From positions 124,001-188,000 of the forward strand of contig JAJECH010000052.1 of the NCBI GenBank assembly GCA_022822135.1: a DNA stretch of 64,000 nt. Reading direction: 5' to 3'. The notes beneath the pieces are model-generated. The model was not told the origin of the DNA. It made no database searches and was given only the letters and a program-made list of their open reading frames with translations. This document shows, piece by piece, positions 25,914 through 36,062 of this stretch (positions within the stretch are counted from its first letter, which is position 1; every line of letters starts with the position of its first letter). This stretch comes from Pseudomonadales bacterium (GTDB lineage: Bacteria; Pseudomonadota; Gammaproteobacteria; Pseudomonadales; Azotimanducaceae). Both the position numbers and the translations under genes were made by a program.

Positions 25914-28900
25914 ATGTCGGAAAGTGGCTCTAACCAGATAGACAAAACGAAATCTGATGACAACGCCGAAGAGAACACGCACGAGTATTCGCAAGAGAAA
26001 ATCGCGATCGTGGGGATGGCATGTCGCTTCCCAGGCGCACCGGACTTAACGACCTTCTGGCGTCAATTACTTGACGGTGCGAATTGCGCAATCGAGTGTC
26101 CCCCAGGGTCAAACGAAGGACGAGTTGGCGAGCTGTATAGCGACACATCATCGATTCCCAGTGCATGTCGCCATGGTGCCTTCTTAACCGACATCGACCA
26201 ATTCGACGCAGAGTTCTTCAGGATTTCGCCGTCCGAAGCCGAGTTCCTCGACCCACAACAGCGCATGATGTTGGAAACCAGCTGGCAAGCGCTCGAAAAC
26301 GCAAACATTGATCCAGACTCGTTACGTGGCTCCAGCGCGTCGGTGTTTGCCGGGATGAGTAACAACGACTACCGATACTTGATTCTGAACGGCGCCGAAA
26401 CATCACAGCCGGCTGCAAGTCTGTACACGATCACGGGAACCTCTTTAAATACGGCGATCGGTCGCGTGTCCTACGCGCTCGGGTTTGAAGGACCTGCCAT
26501 GACCGTAGACACCGCGTGTTCTTCGTCCCTGGTCGCGATGCATCAAGCAGCCGTCGCCTTGCGTTCCGGCGAGACAGATGTTGCTCTTGCGGGTGGCGTT
26601 CAACTCATTTTGTCAGGCAAATTGACGGAACTTCGAGCCAACGCCGGCATGCTTTCACCAGATGGAACGTGTAAGACCTTCGACGAAAACGCTAACGGAT
26701 ACGTTCGGGGCGAAGGCTGCGGCATCGTTGTGCTCAAGCGCTTGAGTGACGCGGAACGAGATGGCGACCACATTTGGGCAATTGTGTCAGCAACTGCGAT
26801 TAATCAAGACGGCACTAGCGACGGCTTAACCGTGCCACGCGGCACTTCACAGAAAGCCGTTATCGAAGCGGCCGCAAAACAGGCACAGATATCACCAACC
26901 AGCGTCGACTATCTTGAGGCTCATGGGACCGGCACGCCCGTCGGCGACCCTATTGAAATCAATGCCGCTGCAGAGGTTTATGGAAAAGATCGCGGTTCGA
27001 ACACGCCGCTGTTGATCGGTTCGGTAAAAACGAATATTGGTCATCTTGAACCCGCTGCAGGTGTTGCGGGTGTCATCAAAGCCGCATTAGCGATGAAGTT
27101 TGGTGTTATTCCGCAACACCTGAACTTCGAGACCCCAAGTTCCGCGATTGATTGGGATCGCCTGCCGGTCGAAGTCGTGACGGAAGCTCGGCCATGGCCT
27201 GAAAAAGAACCTTCTGATCGACATGCAGGAATCAATTCCTTTGGATTCTCGGGGACCAACGCTCACGTCATTCTTGGCGGTCACACCGACCCAGAACCAA
27301 TTGGCGATGTTGCGAACGCCATGGACGGCATCGTCGGCGATGCTAAACGTGTCGAACCCGGTATAGATACCCGCGCAGAACTGAGTGCGGACGAAATCAC
27401 TAAGAACTTGCGCAAAAAACGCATCCTTCCAGTATCAGGGAAATCGCTAGAGGCATTGAAAGCCGTTGCTAGCGAATACCTACGTTGGACAGCTACTACC
27501 TCAGACCTGCTACAAGATTCAACCGAAGCTCTTAACTCAAAGCTACTTGATTTTGCTTGGACTACATCCATCGGAAGGAGTCATTTCAACCACCGTAAAG
27601 CACTTGTGTTTGACGGGCACGATTCTCTCGTCGAAAAGCTGACGGACGTTACGACTCTGGACTCAGTCGATTCGTGCGGGACGCCTCAGCACGTTGCGTT
27701 CGCATATACCGGACAAGGTAGTCAATGGGTTGGCATGGGCAAAACGCTTTACGACACCGAGCCTGTATTCAAGAGCGTAATCGATCGATGCGAAGAGGTA
27801 ATTCAGTCCGAGCGCAATAGTTCGCTCATAGCACGAATGTTCGGATCCGGCGGTGCCGCTGACGACCTTGAAGATCCGCAATGGGTACAACCGTGCATTT
27901 ATGCAGTCGAGTGTGCGTTAACGGATCTTTGGGCGAGCCTTGGCATCAAGCCTTCCGTGGTACTTGGGCATAGTCTCGGAGAAATCGCCGCGGCTCGAAC
28001 AGCTGGCGTTTTCTCGCTCGAAGATGGGTGTCGATTTGCCTCCGGTCGCGGGAGACTCATGAGTCAACTACCCGGTCCGGGACTGATGGCAGCGGTGTTT
28101 CTCACAGAAGTAGAAATCGATCTAGCCGTCGCTGAATACAACAACGAACTGAATGGTACGGGAGTAAGTGTCGCGGCACAAAACGGTGCGCACCAAGTCG
28201 TTAGTGGTTATGTTGATGAACTAGAACCTTTGTTAGAGCGTTTCGAAGGCGAGGACATCCGCGTTCGACGATTAAAGAAGAGCCCGGCTTATCACAGTGC
28301 ATTAGTGGAACCGATCTTGGACGAGCTGGCAGAGGTTGTCGCTGGTCTAAATGTCGCGACGCCAAGAATCCCCTTGATAAGCAACCTAAGCGGCGAATTG
28401 GTTGCGCCCGATCGCCTACTCGACAGCGAGTATTGGCAGCGACACGCCCGCGGCACGGTCGCGTATCGAAAAGGTATCGAGTCCGTTGCTAAACAAGGGA
28501 TTGATGCTGTACTAGAAATCGGACCAAATCCAATCCTAGGTCCGATGACAGAAATGGCGTGGCCGGAAAATAACGAAGACTTCCCGGTCGTGCTCGCTAG
28601 CCTTCACGCACCGCGCGAAGATCGACCTGAAATCCCAACCGACGGCGGGTTTCACGAATCTGTTTGCGAAGCCTACGAACAGGGATTGGATATTCGTTTT
28701 CAAGGTCTTTATGTCGGTGAAAAGCGACGCAAGATCAATATCCCAGGCTACGCATTTCAACGTCGGCGGCACTGGGTCCAAGCTCGTTCACGACGCGTCA
28801 CAGACACCGATCACGCGTTACTAGGAACGAGACACGAGACCCCGTATGGCGAGCTCAATTTCGAGACACAGCTGGCGTCCTCTGATCCAATTTGGTTACA

Positions 28901-31900
28901 AGAGCATCTCGTCTTCGGTCAAGTCTTAGTACCGGGTGCATTCTTTGGAGCAATGGGTTTCGAGTGTCTAGGCTCACCACTCGTAGGTACGTGCGTAGAA
29001 GATCTTCAACTTCACAATCCCATGATGCTTAGGAACTCTTCGGAAGAAGAAGAAGCGTCGCGCCGACTTCAGCTCGCCCTTCGGTCAGCAGATACGGAAG
29101 GTGCACGCAAATTCGAGATTTTCAGCAAAGGAACTCAAGAGGAGAGTTGGTTACTTCACGCGACCGGAGTTATTTCGAACCGATCCAATGAAACCGAACC
29201 AAGCGAATCTGTTGTCCTTGAGGAACTAACCGAGTCACTCGAGAGCGAGGACCTCACCGAGTACTACAAACAAAAGTCAGAAGCAAATATTCAACTCGGC
29301 AAACCCTTCCAGAATCTTCGCAGCCTATGGTCTGCATCCGGCAACGCCGCTGCAGAAATAAGGTTGAGAGACGAAGACGTCATGCCGAACGTGGCAATTC
29401 AGCCTTTGTTACTCGACGCTTGCTTTCAAGTCTTAGCTGCGGCGCGTGACTCCTTGGACCTAGGAGGAGGCGCGACGTACATCCCGTTCGGATGGGACCG
29501 TCTAACGCTTCACGCGACGATGACGTCCAGTGTCATCTGCCGCGCACAGATGCATGGCATATCCGAGGAAACCGAGGACACAGGTACTACGGACAACACG
29601 AATCTCGAAGCGCTGAGCGGTGATCTTTGGATTTACGACGAGCGCGGACGCCTTTGTGGCGAATTGCTCGGATTGACGGTGAAGAAAGCAACTCGATCCT
29701 CTCTTCTATCGGCTATCGAAGATCCCACCGATCTGATATACGAAGTGGAATGGCAAAACCGCGATCATCTCACAGCAACTCGCGAGAAATACCCGCTCGC
29801 CGAGCTCAAAGACATTGAAGCTAGCGTTGAGCCATTCTTCAACTACCTGCTCGCACAAGGCGTCACGCCCGAAGAACGATACGACCTACTTCAAGATCTT
29901 GAGCGACTTGCGCATTCATGGGTTCTAGCCGCGTTCGACAACGCCGGATTCGAAAGGACCAAAGGTGCGCAAGTTCTTGTCGAAGAATTAATAGCGCAAT
30001 TTGGTGTTCTACCCATCCACAAGAAGCTCGTCGTGAGAATGCTTCGAATGCTGGTTGACGCCGGTGTTCTAGAGAAGTCATCAAGCGACGAATACACGGT
30101 CGTTCTCGATCAAAGCGGAGCTTTGCCGGATGGCATCGAACCACCCGAAGCTCTATTCGAGAAGTTAAAAGAAAAACACCCTCATGGACTTTACGAACTT
30201 ACACTCCTAAGTCGATTTGGTGTTCGATTCCTCGAACTGTTGACGGGCGGTGCAGATCCGCTCGCGCTCCTATTTGATGACGATTCGTCTGGAGCAGCAG
30301 ACTTTTACCGTACTGCGCCTGTTTCTGCGGCAGGTAATCGACTGCTCGGAGACGCGATTTCAAGCATCGTAAACGATCTGCCTGACGATAGGACGCTCCG
30401 CGTCATCGAAGTAGGTGCGGGGACTGGTGCAACGACAGAGATCGTTTTTGCTGAACTCGAAGCGAAAAAACTTGAATACACCTATACGGATATTTCCGCT
30501 GGTTTTTTCGCGGAGGCCGAACGAAATTTCGCAGGGAACGGGATCAACATCGAATATCGCGCATTAGATATCGAGAACGATCCTCAGACCCAAGGATATG
30601 AAGACGGTTCTTATGACATTGTCGTGGCTGCAAACGTTTTGCATGCGACACAAGACCTTCTCGAAACACTATCTAACTGTCGGAAACTGCTAGCTCCGGG
30701 CGGTGTCCTTATCGCACTGGAATCGCTACGCGGTCGTGCTTGGCAGGATCTGACGTTCGGTTTTCTTGATGGATGGTGGCGATACAACGACGCGTATCGA
30801 AAAGACCATGCGTTAGCAAGCCCGGACATTTGGCGAAGTGCGCTATCAGACGCCGGATATGTCGACGCAGTGGTATTTGGGAGTGAAACCGTCTCCGACA
30901 CTTCTGGTCCACTCGGTTCCGGAACCGTCGTCGCGCAAAACCCACTCGATAGGCAACTACGACCTGGTACTTGGGTAATCGAACGAGATCAAGGGGATAT
31001 CGGAACGCGATTAACGAGTTGGCTTGAGTCACGGGATCAAAACGTCATCGTAACAAGCCTGAATGACGAACACGATTCCGATTCTCTGAAAATCGTCAGT
31101 CACGTCGACCTGGCAGAGCTGCTCGAGCAACTCCCAAGTGATCAACCGTTGCGAGGTGTCGTTCATCTTAAAGGCCTCGACGGACACGGTGCGAATTCCA
31201 CCGCAGAAGATCTCGCATCGGACATCAAAGCTGTAACGACAAGTGCATTAAGCCTGACGCAAGTGCTGATCGAATCGGGCATACGACCAACATCCGGGAT
31301 CTCCTACGTCACATGTGGTTCGCAGGTGATCGAATGTGAACAAATCGGACAGATTGCAAGCGCGGCACTTTGGGGATTCGGCAAAGTTGCTGAACTGGAG
31401 TCTTCGCTGCTCAACCCACGAATGATTGATCTAGATCCGCAAGAAGACACATTCGACTTGCTGATTCAAGACCTGATGACACCCGACGACGATAACCATG
31501 TCGCATACCGCAGAGGTACGAGGTACAGCGCACGCTTGGTGCAGAGTAAGGAGAATGAATCTCGGCTCACTTTGCCGAACGAAAACGAGTGGATCATGCG
31601 GTCCGACAAAGATGGTTCGTTGTCGAACGTGCGTACGGGACCGATTGAAGCTGCCGCTCTGGAAACACGGCAAGTGCGAGTTCGAGTCGAAGCCGCTGGA
31701 TTGAACTTCTCAGATGTCCTTGTCGCATTGGGAGCGCAGGTTCCGAACGCTTCGCTCGGACTTGAGTTTGCAGGATATATCACCGCGACCGCATCCGATG
31801 TCGATGAGTTTTCAATCGGCGATCGAGTCGTTGGTATGGGATTTGGTACGTTTGGAACCGAGATAACGACACACGCCAGTCTTGTTGCCGCGGCACCAGA

Positions 31901-34900
31901 AAACCTGCTGTTCGGCGAGCTGGCGACCATCCCAATTGCGTTTAGTACGGTAGCGATTGGATTTGAACTCGCAAATCTCAAACCAGGTGATCGAGTGCTG
32001 GTTCATTCCGCCGCTGGCGGAGTCGGTCTTGCGGCCATCCAATTGGCGCACGCAGCCGGTGCGCAAGTGATCGCGACTGCGAGTACATCGAAACAAGACT
32101 TTCTCAAGTCGTGTGGTATTGAGCACGTCTTCGACAGCCGGACATTAGCGTTCGGTGAGCAAGTCCTTGAAGTAACCGATGGCGAAGGCGTAGATGTCGT
32201 TCTAAATAGCCTCACTAGCGAAGGATTCATCGACACAAGCCTGAGTTGCCTCAATCAGCACGGTCGATTTATCGAAATCGGACGACTGAATATCTTCTCG
32301 GATGAAGAAATGAAGCGTAAGCGACCGGACGTCGATTACCACGTGATTTCACTTGATGAACTCAAACGAGAAGAGCCTGATCAAGTCGGACACACGTTCA
32401 GCGATCTTATGACTCGGTTCGCTGATGGTGAACTGCAGCCGCTACGACATACGAAGTGGCCGATCGCGGAGATTGGCGATGCGCTGCAATACATGGGTTC
32501 TGCGCGTCACGTCGGCAAACTCGTACTCACCGTACCTGCCTTCGCACACGGCATGCTCAAAGACGATCGTACGTACCTAATCACCGGTGGACTCGGCGGC
32601 ATCGGTTGTGAAGTTGCGACCTGGCTCGTCGAACGTGGTGCAAAACACATCGTTCTCAATGGACGGCGAGCGCCTGAAGAACCTGCGCTCATGACGATTG
32701 AGGAATTGAGTGAACGCGGCTGCAAGATTGAGGTCAAGATTGCGGACATGACGCAGACTTCGGAAATTGACACGATGCTTCGCGAAATCGAGCTCGAAAT
32801 GCCGCCTCTCGGCGGGATTGTCCACAGCGTCGGCGTGCTATCGGACGGTGCAATCCCAAATCAAACGTGGGAGCGATTTGAGCAAGTTCTCGCCCCTAAG
32901 GTTGTCGGTGCATGGCGCTTACATGAAGCGACAAAACGTCTCGACCTCGACTTTTTTGTTTTGTTTTCGAGTGCGACTGGCGTGCTCGGTAATGCAGGAC
33001 AAGCTAATCACGCGGCCGCAAATGCATTCCTGGATCAATTAGCCGCCCATCGTCGCGCATTAGGGCTACCCGGACAATCGATTGCATGGGGAGCATGGTC
33101 CGATATTGGCGAAGCTGCAGAACAACGGGACAGGATTGCGTCGCAATTGGAGACTACCGGTACGGGTTGGATTTCACCTGAGTTGGGCATTCGAACGCTC
33201 GACTATCTTGCGTGCCACGACATCACTAATCCGGCGGCTATGTCCATCGATTGGCGCGTGCTTGAACAGAGTCTGAACTCACGACCGAGTTTCTTGGGTG
33301 AATTACTATCAAGTGATGAAGACGATGATGCGGCAGGACTAGACGCACTGACGATTGACGTTGTCGAGCTGCGGTCAGCTGACTCCGAGTCACGCGTCGA
33401 AGTCTTGATGTCATACGTCCAGAATCAGCTGCAATCCATCCTACGACTACCGTCATTACCGACTCGAAACGTCGGATTTTTCGACCTTGGTATGGACTCG
33501 TTGATGGCTGTTGAACTTCGAAATCGGCTCATTCGAGCATTCGAAGGTGAACTTACGATTTCAAGAACCATTGTGTTCGATCATCCTGACGTCGAAGCCT
33601 TAGCGACCTTCCTTTCAAACGAACTCGAAGATGGCGCAGGCGCCGATCCACGTGAAAACGCGACACAGAACCTGCCATTACTTACGAGCAACGCCAAGGT
33701 CGCCGTCATTGGTCTCGCCTGTCGATTTCCAGGATCCTCAGATTACGTAGCGTTTTGGCACAATCTCATTCGCGAGACTCCGGCTATTCGAGAAAACCGA
33801 CGCGACGACAAAGCGTGGGAAGGCGTCGTGGGTGACGCTAATGCGACCGATGCGTATTTGCGTTGCGGCGGATTTGTTGACGATATCGACGAGTTCGACG
33901 CCAATTTCTTCGGGATCCGGCCGATCGAAGCACGATCAATGGACCCGCGACAGCGTATGCTCCTCGAAACCAGCTGGGAAGCGATCGAGAACGCAGGGAT
34001 TGATCCTAATTCACTCCGTGGCGCTCGAGTGGGTCTTTACATCGGTTTAGGAGGTAGTGAATATAGAGACCTTTTAAGTGCGGGCGGGGTCGAGGACAGC
34101 TACGTTGGTACATCCTCTGGAATGACGGCGGGTCGCATCTCGTATGTGTTCGGTCTAACAGGTCCAGCCATTTCGTTCGATTTGGCGTGTGCGTCGTCAC
34201 TGGTTTCCATTCACGAAGGTATCAAAGCACTGCAGCACGGTGAAATTGACCTAGCACTTGTGGGTGGTGCGAATGCGATCCTTTCTCCAGCCATCATGCG
34301 ATTTCACCGTGAGTTGGGACTTCTGGCGTCCAACGGCAACTGTCTTCCATTCGATGAAAACGCAGAGGGATACGTTCGAGGCGAAGGATGTGGCATACTC
34401 GTACTCAAGCGTTTAGATGAGGCTGAACGCGACGGCGACCCGGTCTGGTCGACACTACTCGGTTCCGCAGTAAACCAGAACGGTGCAAGTGCAGGCTTAA
34501 CCGTGCCAAACGGGACGGCTCAAGAGCAAGTCATGCAAGACGCGGTCTTGAGAGCAGGAATCAACCCTAATGAAGTTGACTACCTTGAAACTCACACGAC
34601 AGGACTTGCATTAAGTGATCCCATCGAGATAAGAGCAGCGTCGTCCGTCTACACGTCATCTTCCGAACGCGAGCGGTCACTGTTAATCGGTTCGCTTAAG
34701 AGTCGTCTCGGGCACCTTGAGTGGGCCGCAGGTGTTGCGGGTGTCATCAAGCTCATTCTGTCGATGTCACAACGGACCGTTCCTGCCCAGTTGCATTTCT
34801 CTGAACCCAATCAGCAAGTAGATTGGGATACGAACCGAATGGAAGTTAACCGTTCATCCGTTGAATGGCCTGAAACTAATGGACGTTCGCCGATCGGCGC

Positions 34901-36041
34901 GGTGAGCGCATTTGGCATGTCAGGAACGAATTCTCATGTGCTGCTTGAAGGCAACGCTAAGACCGACTGGAACGAGACGTCCTGCCCGAATGTTCCTCTG
35001 ATTCGTGGCACGGCTTTTGAAGTACCGTTGCTGCAACCAACGCTACCGAACGAACTTGATCTCTCATCTATCGCGAACACTGAAGCAACGCGTCAATTCC
35101 GATTTCTGCCACTATCTGGAAAATCCCCAGAAGCCGTTCTCGGTTTAGCTCGGAAATATCTCGCTTGGCTTGAAGACCTACGGCTTGACGAGCTTGATCC
35201 TGAAGCGTTGGATTGCTTCTTAGCAGACTTCGCATGGACAGCGTGTACGGGGCGTAGTCATTTTGATGCTCGCATCGGCGTGGCATTCAACGATGCAACG
35301 ACGCTCGTTGATTCACTTTCAGCGATCAAGGCAACGGATATCACAGAACATGCCGGTGACATTCCGCGGCCGATCGGAGTTACGTACGTCTTTAGTGATG
35401 ACGAAGAAGCTTGGTTGAGATTTGGCCGCGATCTATATGAAAAGGAACCTGTCATTCGAGCGGTCATTGATTTGTTTAACGAGCGCTTACTCCAGACTAA
35501 CCAGGATGACCTTCTCGAAGCACTGTCGTTGGATCAATCAGCATCGGATGAACAAATAGACCCAGCGCGACTTCAAGTCGCCTTGCATGCCATTTACATT
35601 GCGGCATCCGTGTATTGGCGATTATTGGGACTACAACCAATTGCCATGGTTGGTTCTCCCGCACAACGAATCTCTGCGTGTCTCCTTGATGGAACGATTG
35701 ATCTTGAGGAGGGAATTGTGAGAATCTCAGAATTTGCATCCAATGGGTCGGACCCTCAAGCAATGAGCGACATTCAGACAACGAACATACAGTGGTTTGA
35801 CACGACAGATCATCAGGGTCTGAAACAACAAGATTCTGACTTTCACTTACCGATCGGTCCTGTAGCGGATATTGAATCCGCTAATGACTCGATGGGCGTT
35901 GGACTAATCCAAACCGTAGCGAAAACGTACGAAACTGGTTTACCGATCGATCTTCGAGCATTGTTCGTTGGTGAAAAACGATCAAGGATGACGCTACCGA
36001 GCTACTCGTTTGAAAGACGCAGATTCTGGTTCAATGACTGA
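25914..36041 (+). CDS. Highly reducing type I polyketide synthase with vestigial second KS-AT
   Basis: 3375 residues. Domains in order: KS1 (about 29-455; Cys202, His337, His377), AT1 (about 585-880; Ser687 in GHSLGE, selectivity site PAYH, more malonyl-like), DH (about 955-1240; His998 in HLVFGQVLVP, Asp in LLLDACFQ), C-methyltransferase (about 1440-1640; EVGAGTG at 1499), ER (about 1880-2207; HSAAGGVG at 2031), KR (2217-2390; TGGLGGIG, Ser2353, Asn2370, but His2366 in place of the catalytic Tyr), ACP (about 2490-2570; Ser2529 in GMDSL), KS2 (about 2590-3020; Cys2759, His2894, His2934), then an AT remnant to the end. No thioesterase and no ACP after KS2. The first module should build a methyl-branched saturated chain. 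The ATG follows AAAAAGG. Neighbouring PPTase, ACPs and hydrolases complete the locus. It recalls the sup/swf PKSs of sponge symbionts (from memory). Confidence 0.93.
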   Translation: MSESGSNQIDKTKSDDNAEENTHEYSQEKIAIVGMACRFPGAPDLTTFWRQLLDGANCAIECPPGSNEGRVGELYSDTSSIPSACRHGAFLTDIDQFDAEFFRISPSEAEFLDPQQRMMLETSWQALENANIDPDSLRGSSASVFAGMSNNDYRYLILNGAETSQPAASLYTITGTSLNTAIGRVSYALGFEGPAMTVDTACSSSLVAMHQAAVALRSGETDVALAGGVQLILSGKLTELRANAGMLSPDGTCKTFDENANGYVRGEGCGIVVLKRLSDAERDGDHIWAIVSATAINQDGTSDGLTVPRGTSQKAVIEAAAKQAQISPTSVDYLEAHGTGTPVGDPIEINAAAEVYGKDRGSNTPLLIGSVKTNIGHLEPAAGVAGVIKAALAMKFGVIPQHLNFETPSSAIDWDRLPVEVVTEARPWPEKEPSDRHAGINSFGFSGTNAHVILGGHTDPEPIGDVANAMDGIVGDAKRVEPGIDTRAELSADEITKNLRKKRILPVSGKSLEALKAVASEYLRWTATTSDLLQDSTEALNSKLLDFAWTTSIGRSHFNHRKALVFDGHDSLVEKLTDVTTLDSVDSCGTPQHVAFAYTGQGSQWVGMGKTLYDTEPVFKSVIDRCEEVIQSERNSSLIARMFGSGGAADDLEDPQWVQPCIYAVECALTDLWASLGIKPSVVLGHSLGEIAAARTAGVFSLEDGCRFASGRGRLMSQLPGPGLMAAVFLTEVEIDLAVAEYNNELNGTGVSVAAQNGAHQVVSGYVDELEPLLERFEGEDIRVRRLKKSPAYHSALVEPILDELAEVVAGLNVATPRIPLISNLSGELVAPDRLLDSEYWQRHARGTVAYRKGIESVAKQGIDAVLEIGPNPILGPMTEMAWPENNEDFPVVLASLHAPREDRPEIPTDGGFHESVCEAYEQGLDIRFQGLYVGEKRRKINIPGYAFQRRRHWVQARSRRVTDTDHALLGTRHETPYGELNFETQLASSDPIWLQEHLVFGQVLVPGAFFGAMGFECLGSPLVGTCVEDLQLHNPMMLRNSSEEEEASRRLQLALRSADTEGARKFEIFSKGTQEESWLLHATGVISNRSNETEPSESVVLEELTESLESEDLTEYYKQKSEANIQLGKPFQNLRSLWSASGNAAAEIRLRDEDVMPNVAIQPLLLDACFQVLAAARDSLDLGGGATYIPFGWDRLTLHATMTSSVICRAQMHGISEETEDTGTTDNTNLEALSGDLWIYDERGRLCGELLGLTVKKATRSSLLSAIEDPTDLIYEVEWQNRDHLTATREKYPLAELKDIEASVEPFFNYLLAQGVTPEERYDLLQDLERLAHSWVLAAFDNAGFERTKGAQVLVEELIAQFGVLPIHKKLVVRMLRMLVDAGVLEKSSSDEYTVVLDQSGALPDGIEPPEALFEKLKEKHPHGLYELTLLSRFGVRFLELLTGGADPLALLFDDDSSGAADFYRTAPVSAAGNRLLGDAISSIVNDLPDDRTLRVIEVGAGTGATTEIVFAELEAKKLEYTYTDISAGFFAEAERNFAGNGINIEYRALDIENDPQTQGYEDGSYDIVVAANVLHATQDLLETLSNCRKLLAPGGVLIALESLRGRAWQDLTFGFLDGWWRYNDAYRKDHALASPDIWRSALSDAGYVDAVVFGSETVSDTSGPLGSGTVVAQNPLDRQLRPGTWVIERDQGDIGTRLTSWLESRDQNVIVTSLNDEHDSDSLKIVSHVDLAELLEQLPSDQPLRGVVHLKGLDGHGANSTAEDLASDIKAVTTSALSLTQVLIESGIRPTSGISYVTCGSQVIECEQIGQIASAALWGFGKVAELESSLLNPRMIDLDPQEDTFDLLIQDLMTPDDDNHVAYRRGTRYSARLVQSKENESRLTLPNENEWIMRSDKDGSLSNVRTGPIEAAALETRQVRVRVEAAGLNFSDVLVALGAQVPNASLGLEFAGYITATASDVDEFSIGDRVVGMGFGTFGTEITTHASLVAAAPENLLFGELATIPIAFSTVAIGFELANLKPGDRVLVHSAAGGVGLAAIQLAHAAGAQVIATASTSKQDFLKSCGIEHVFDSRTLAFGEQVLEVTDGEGVDVVLNSLTSEGFIDTSLSCLNQHGRFIEIGRLNIFSDEEMKRKRPDVDYHVISLDELKREEPDQVGHTFSDLMTRFADGELQPLRHTKWPIAEIGDALQYMGSARHVGKLVLTVPAFAHGMLKDDRTYLITGGLGGIGCEVATWLVERGAKHIVLNGRRAPEEPALMTIEELSERGCKIEVKIADMTQTSEIDTMLREIELEMPPLGGIVHSVGVLSDGAIPNQTWERFEQVLAPKVVGAWRLHEATKRLDLDFFVLFSSATGVLGNAGQANHAAANAFLDQLAAHRRALGLPGQSIAWGAWSDIGEAAEQRDRIASQLETTGTGWISPELGIRTLDYLACHDITNPAAMSIDWRVLEQSLNSRPSFLGELLSSDEDDDAAGLDALTIDVVELRSADSESRVEVLMSYVQNQLQSILRLPSLPTRNVGFFDLGMDSLMAVELRNRLIRAFEGELTISRTIVFDHPDVEALATFLSNELEDGAGADPRENATQNLPLLTSNAKVAVIGLACRFPGSSDYVAFWHNLIRETPAIRENRRDDKAWEGVVGDANATDAYLRCGGFVDDIDEFDANFFGIRPIEARSMDPRQRMLLETSWEAIENAGIDPNSLRGARVGLYIGLGGSEYRDLLSAGGVEDSYVGTSSGMTAGRISYVFGLTGPAISFDLACASSLVSIHEGIKALQHGEIDLALVGGANAILSPAIMRFHRELGLLASNGNCLPFDENAEGYVRGEGCGILVLKRLDEAERDGDPVWSTLLGSAVNQNGASAGLTVPNGTAQEQVMQDAVLRAGINPNEVDYLETHTTGLALSDPIEIRAASSVYTSSSERERSLLIGSLKSRLGHLEWAAGVAGVIKLILSMSQRTVPAQLHFSEPNQQVDWDTNRMEVNRSSVEWPETNGRSPIGAVSAFGMSGTNSHVLLEGNAKTDWNETSCPNVPLIRGTAFEVPLLQPTLPNELDLSSIANTEATRQFRFLPLSGKSPEAVLGLARKYLAWLEDLRLDELDPEALDCFLADFAWTACTGRSHFDARIGVAFNDATTLVDSLSAIKATDITEHAGDIPRPIGVTYVFSDDEEAWLRFGRDLYEKEPVIRAVIDLFNERLLQTNQDDLLEALSLDQSASDEQIDPARLQVALHAIYIAASVYWRLLGLQPIAMVGSPAQRISACLLDGTIDLEEGIVRISEFASNGSDPQAMSDIQTTNIQWFDTTDHQGLKQQDSDFHLPIGPVADIESANDSMGVGLIQTVAKTYETGLPIDLRALFVGEKRSRMTLPSYSFERRRFWFND

Positions 36042-36062
36042 ACCCGAATAGCAAATCGGGAC

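Noticed and set aside
36043-36060. CCCGA/TCGGG hairpin between the PKS and hydrolase genes
   Set aside because: Only a 5-bp stem and no T-run; too weak to call a terminator.
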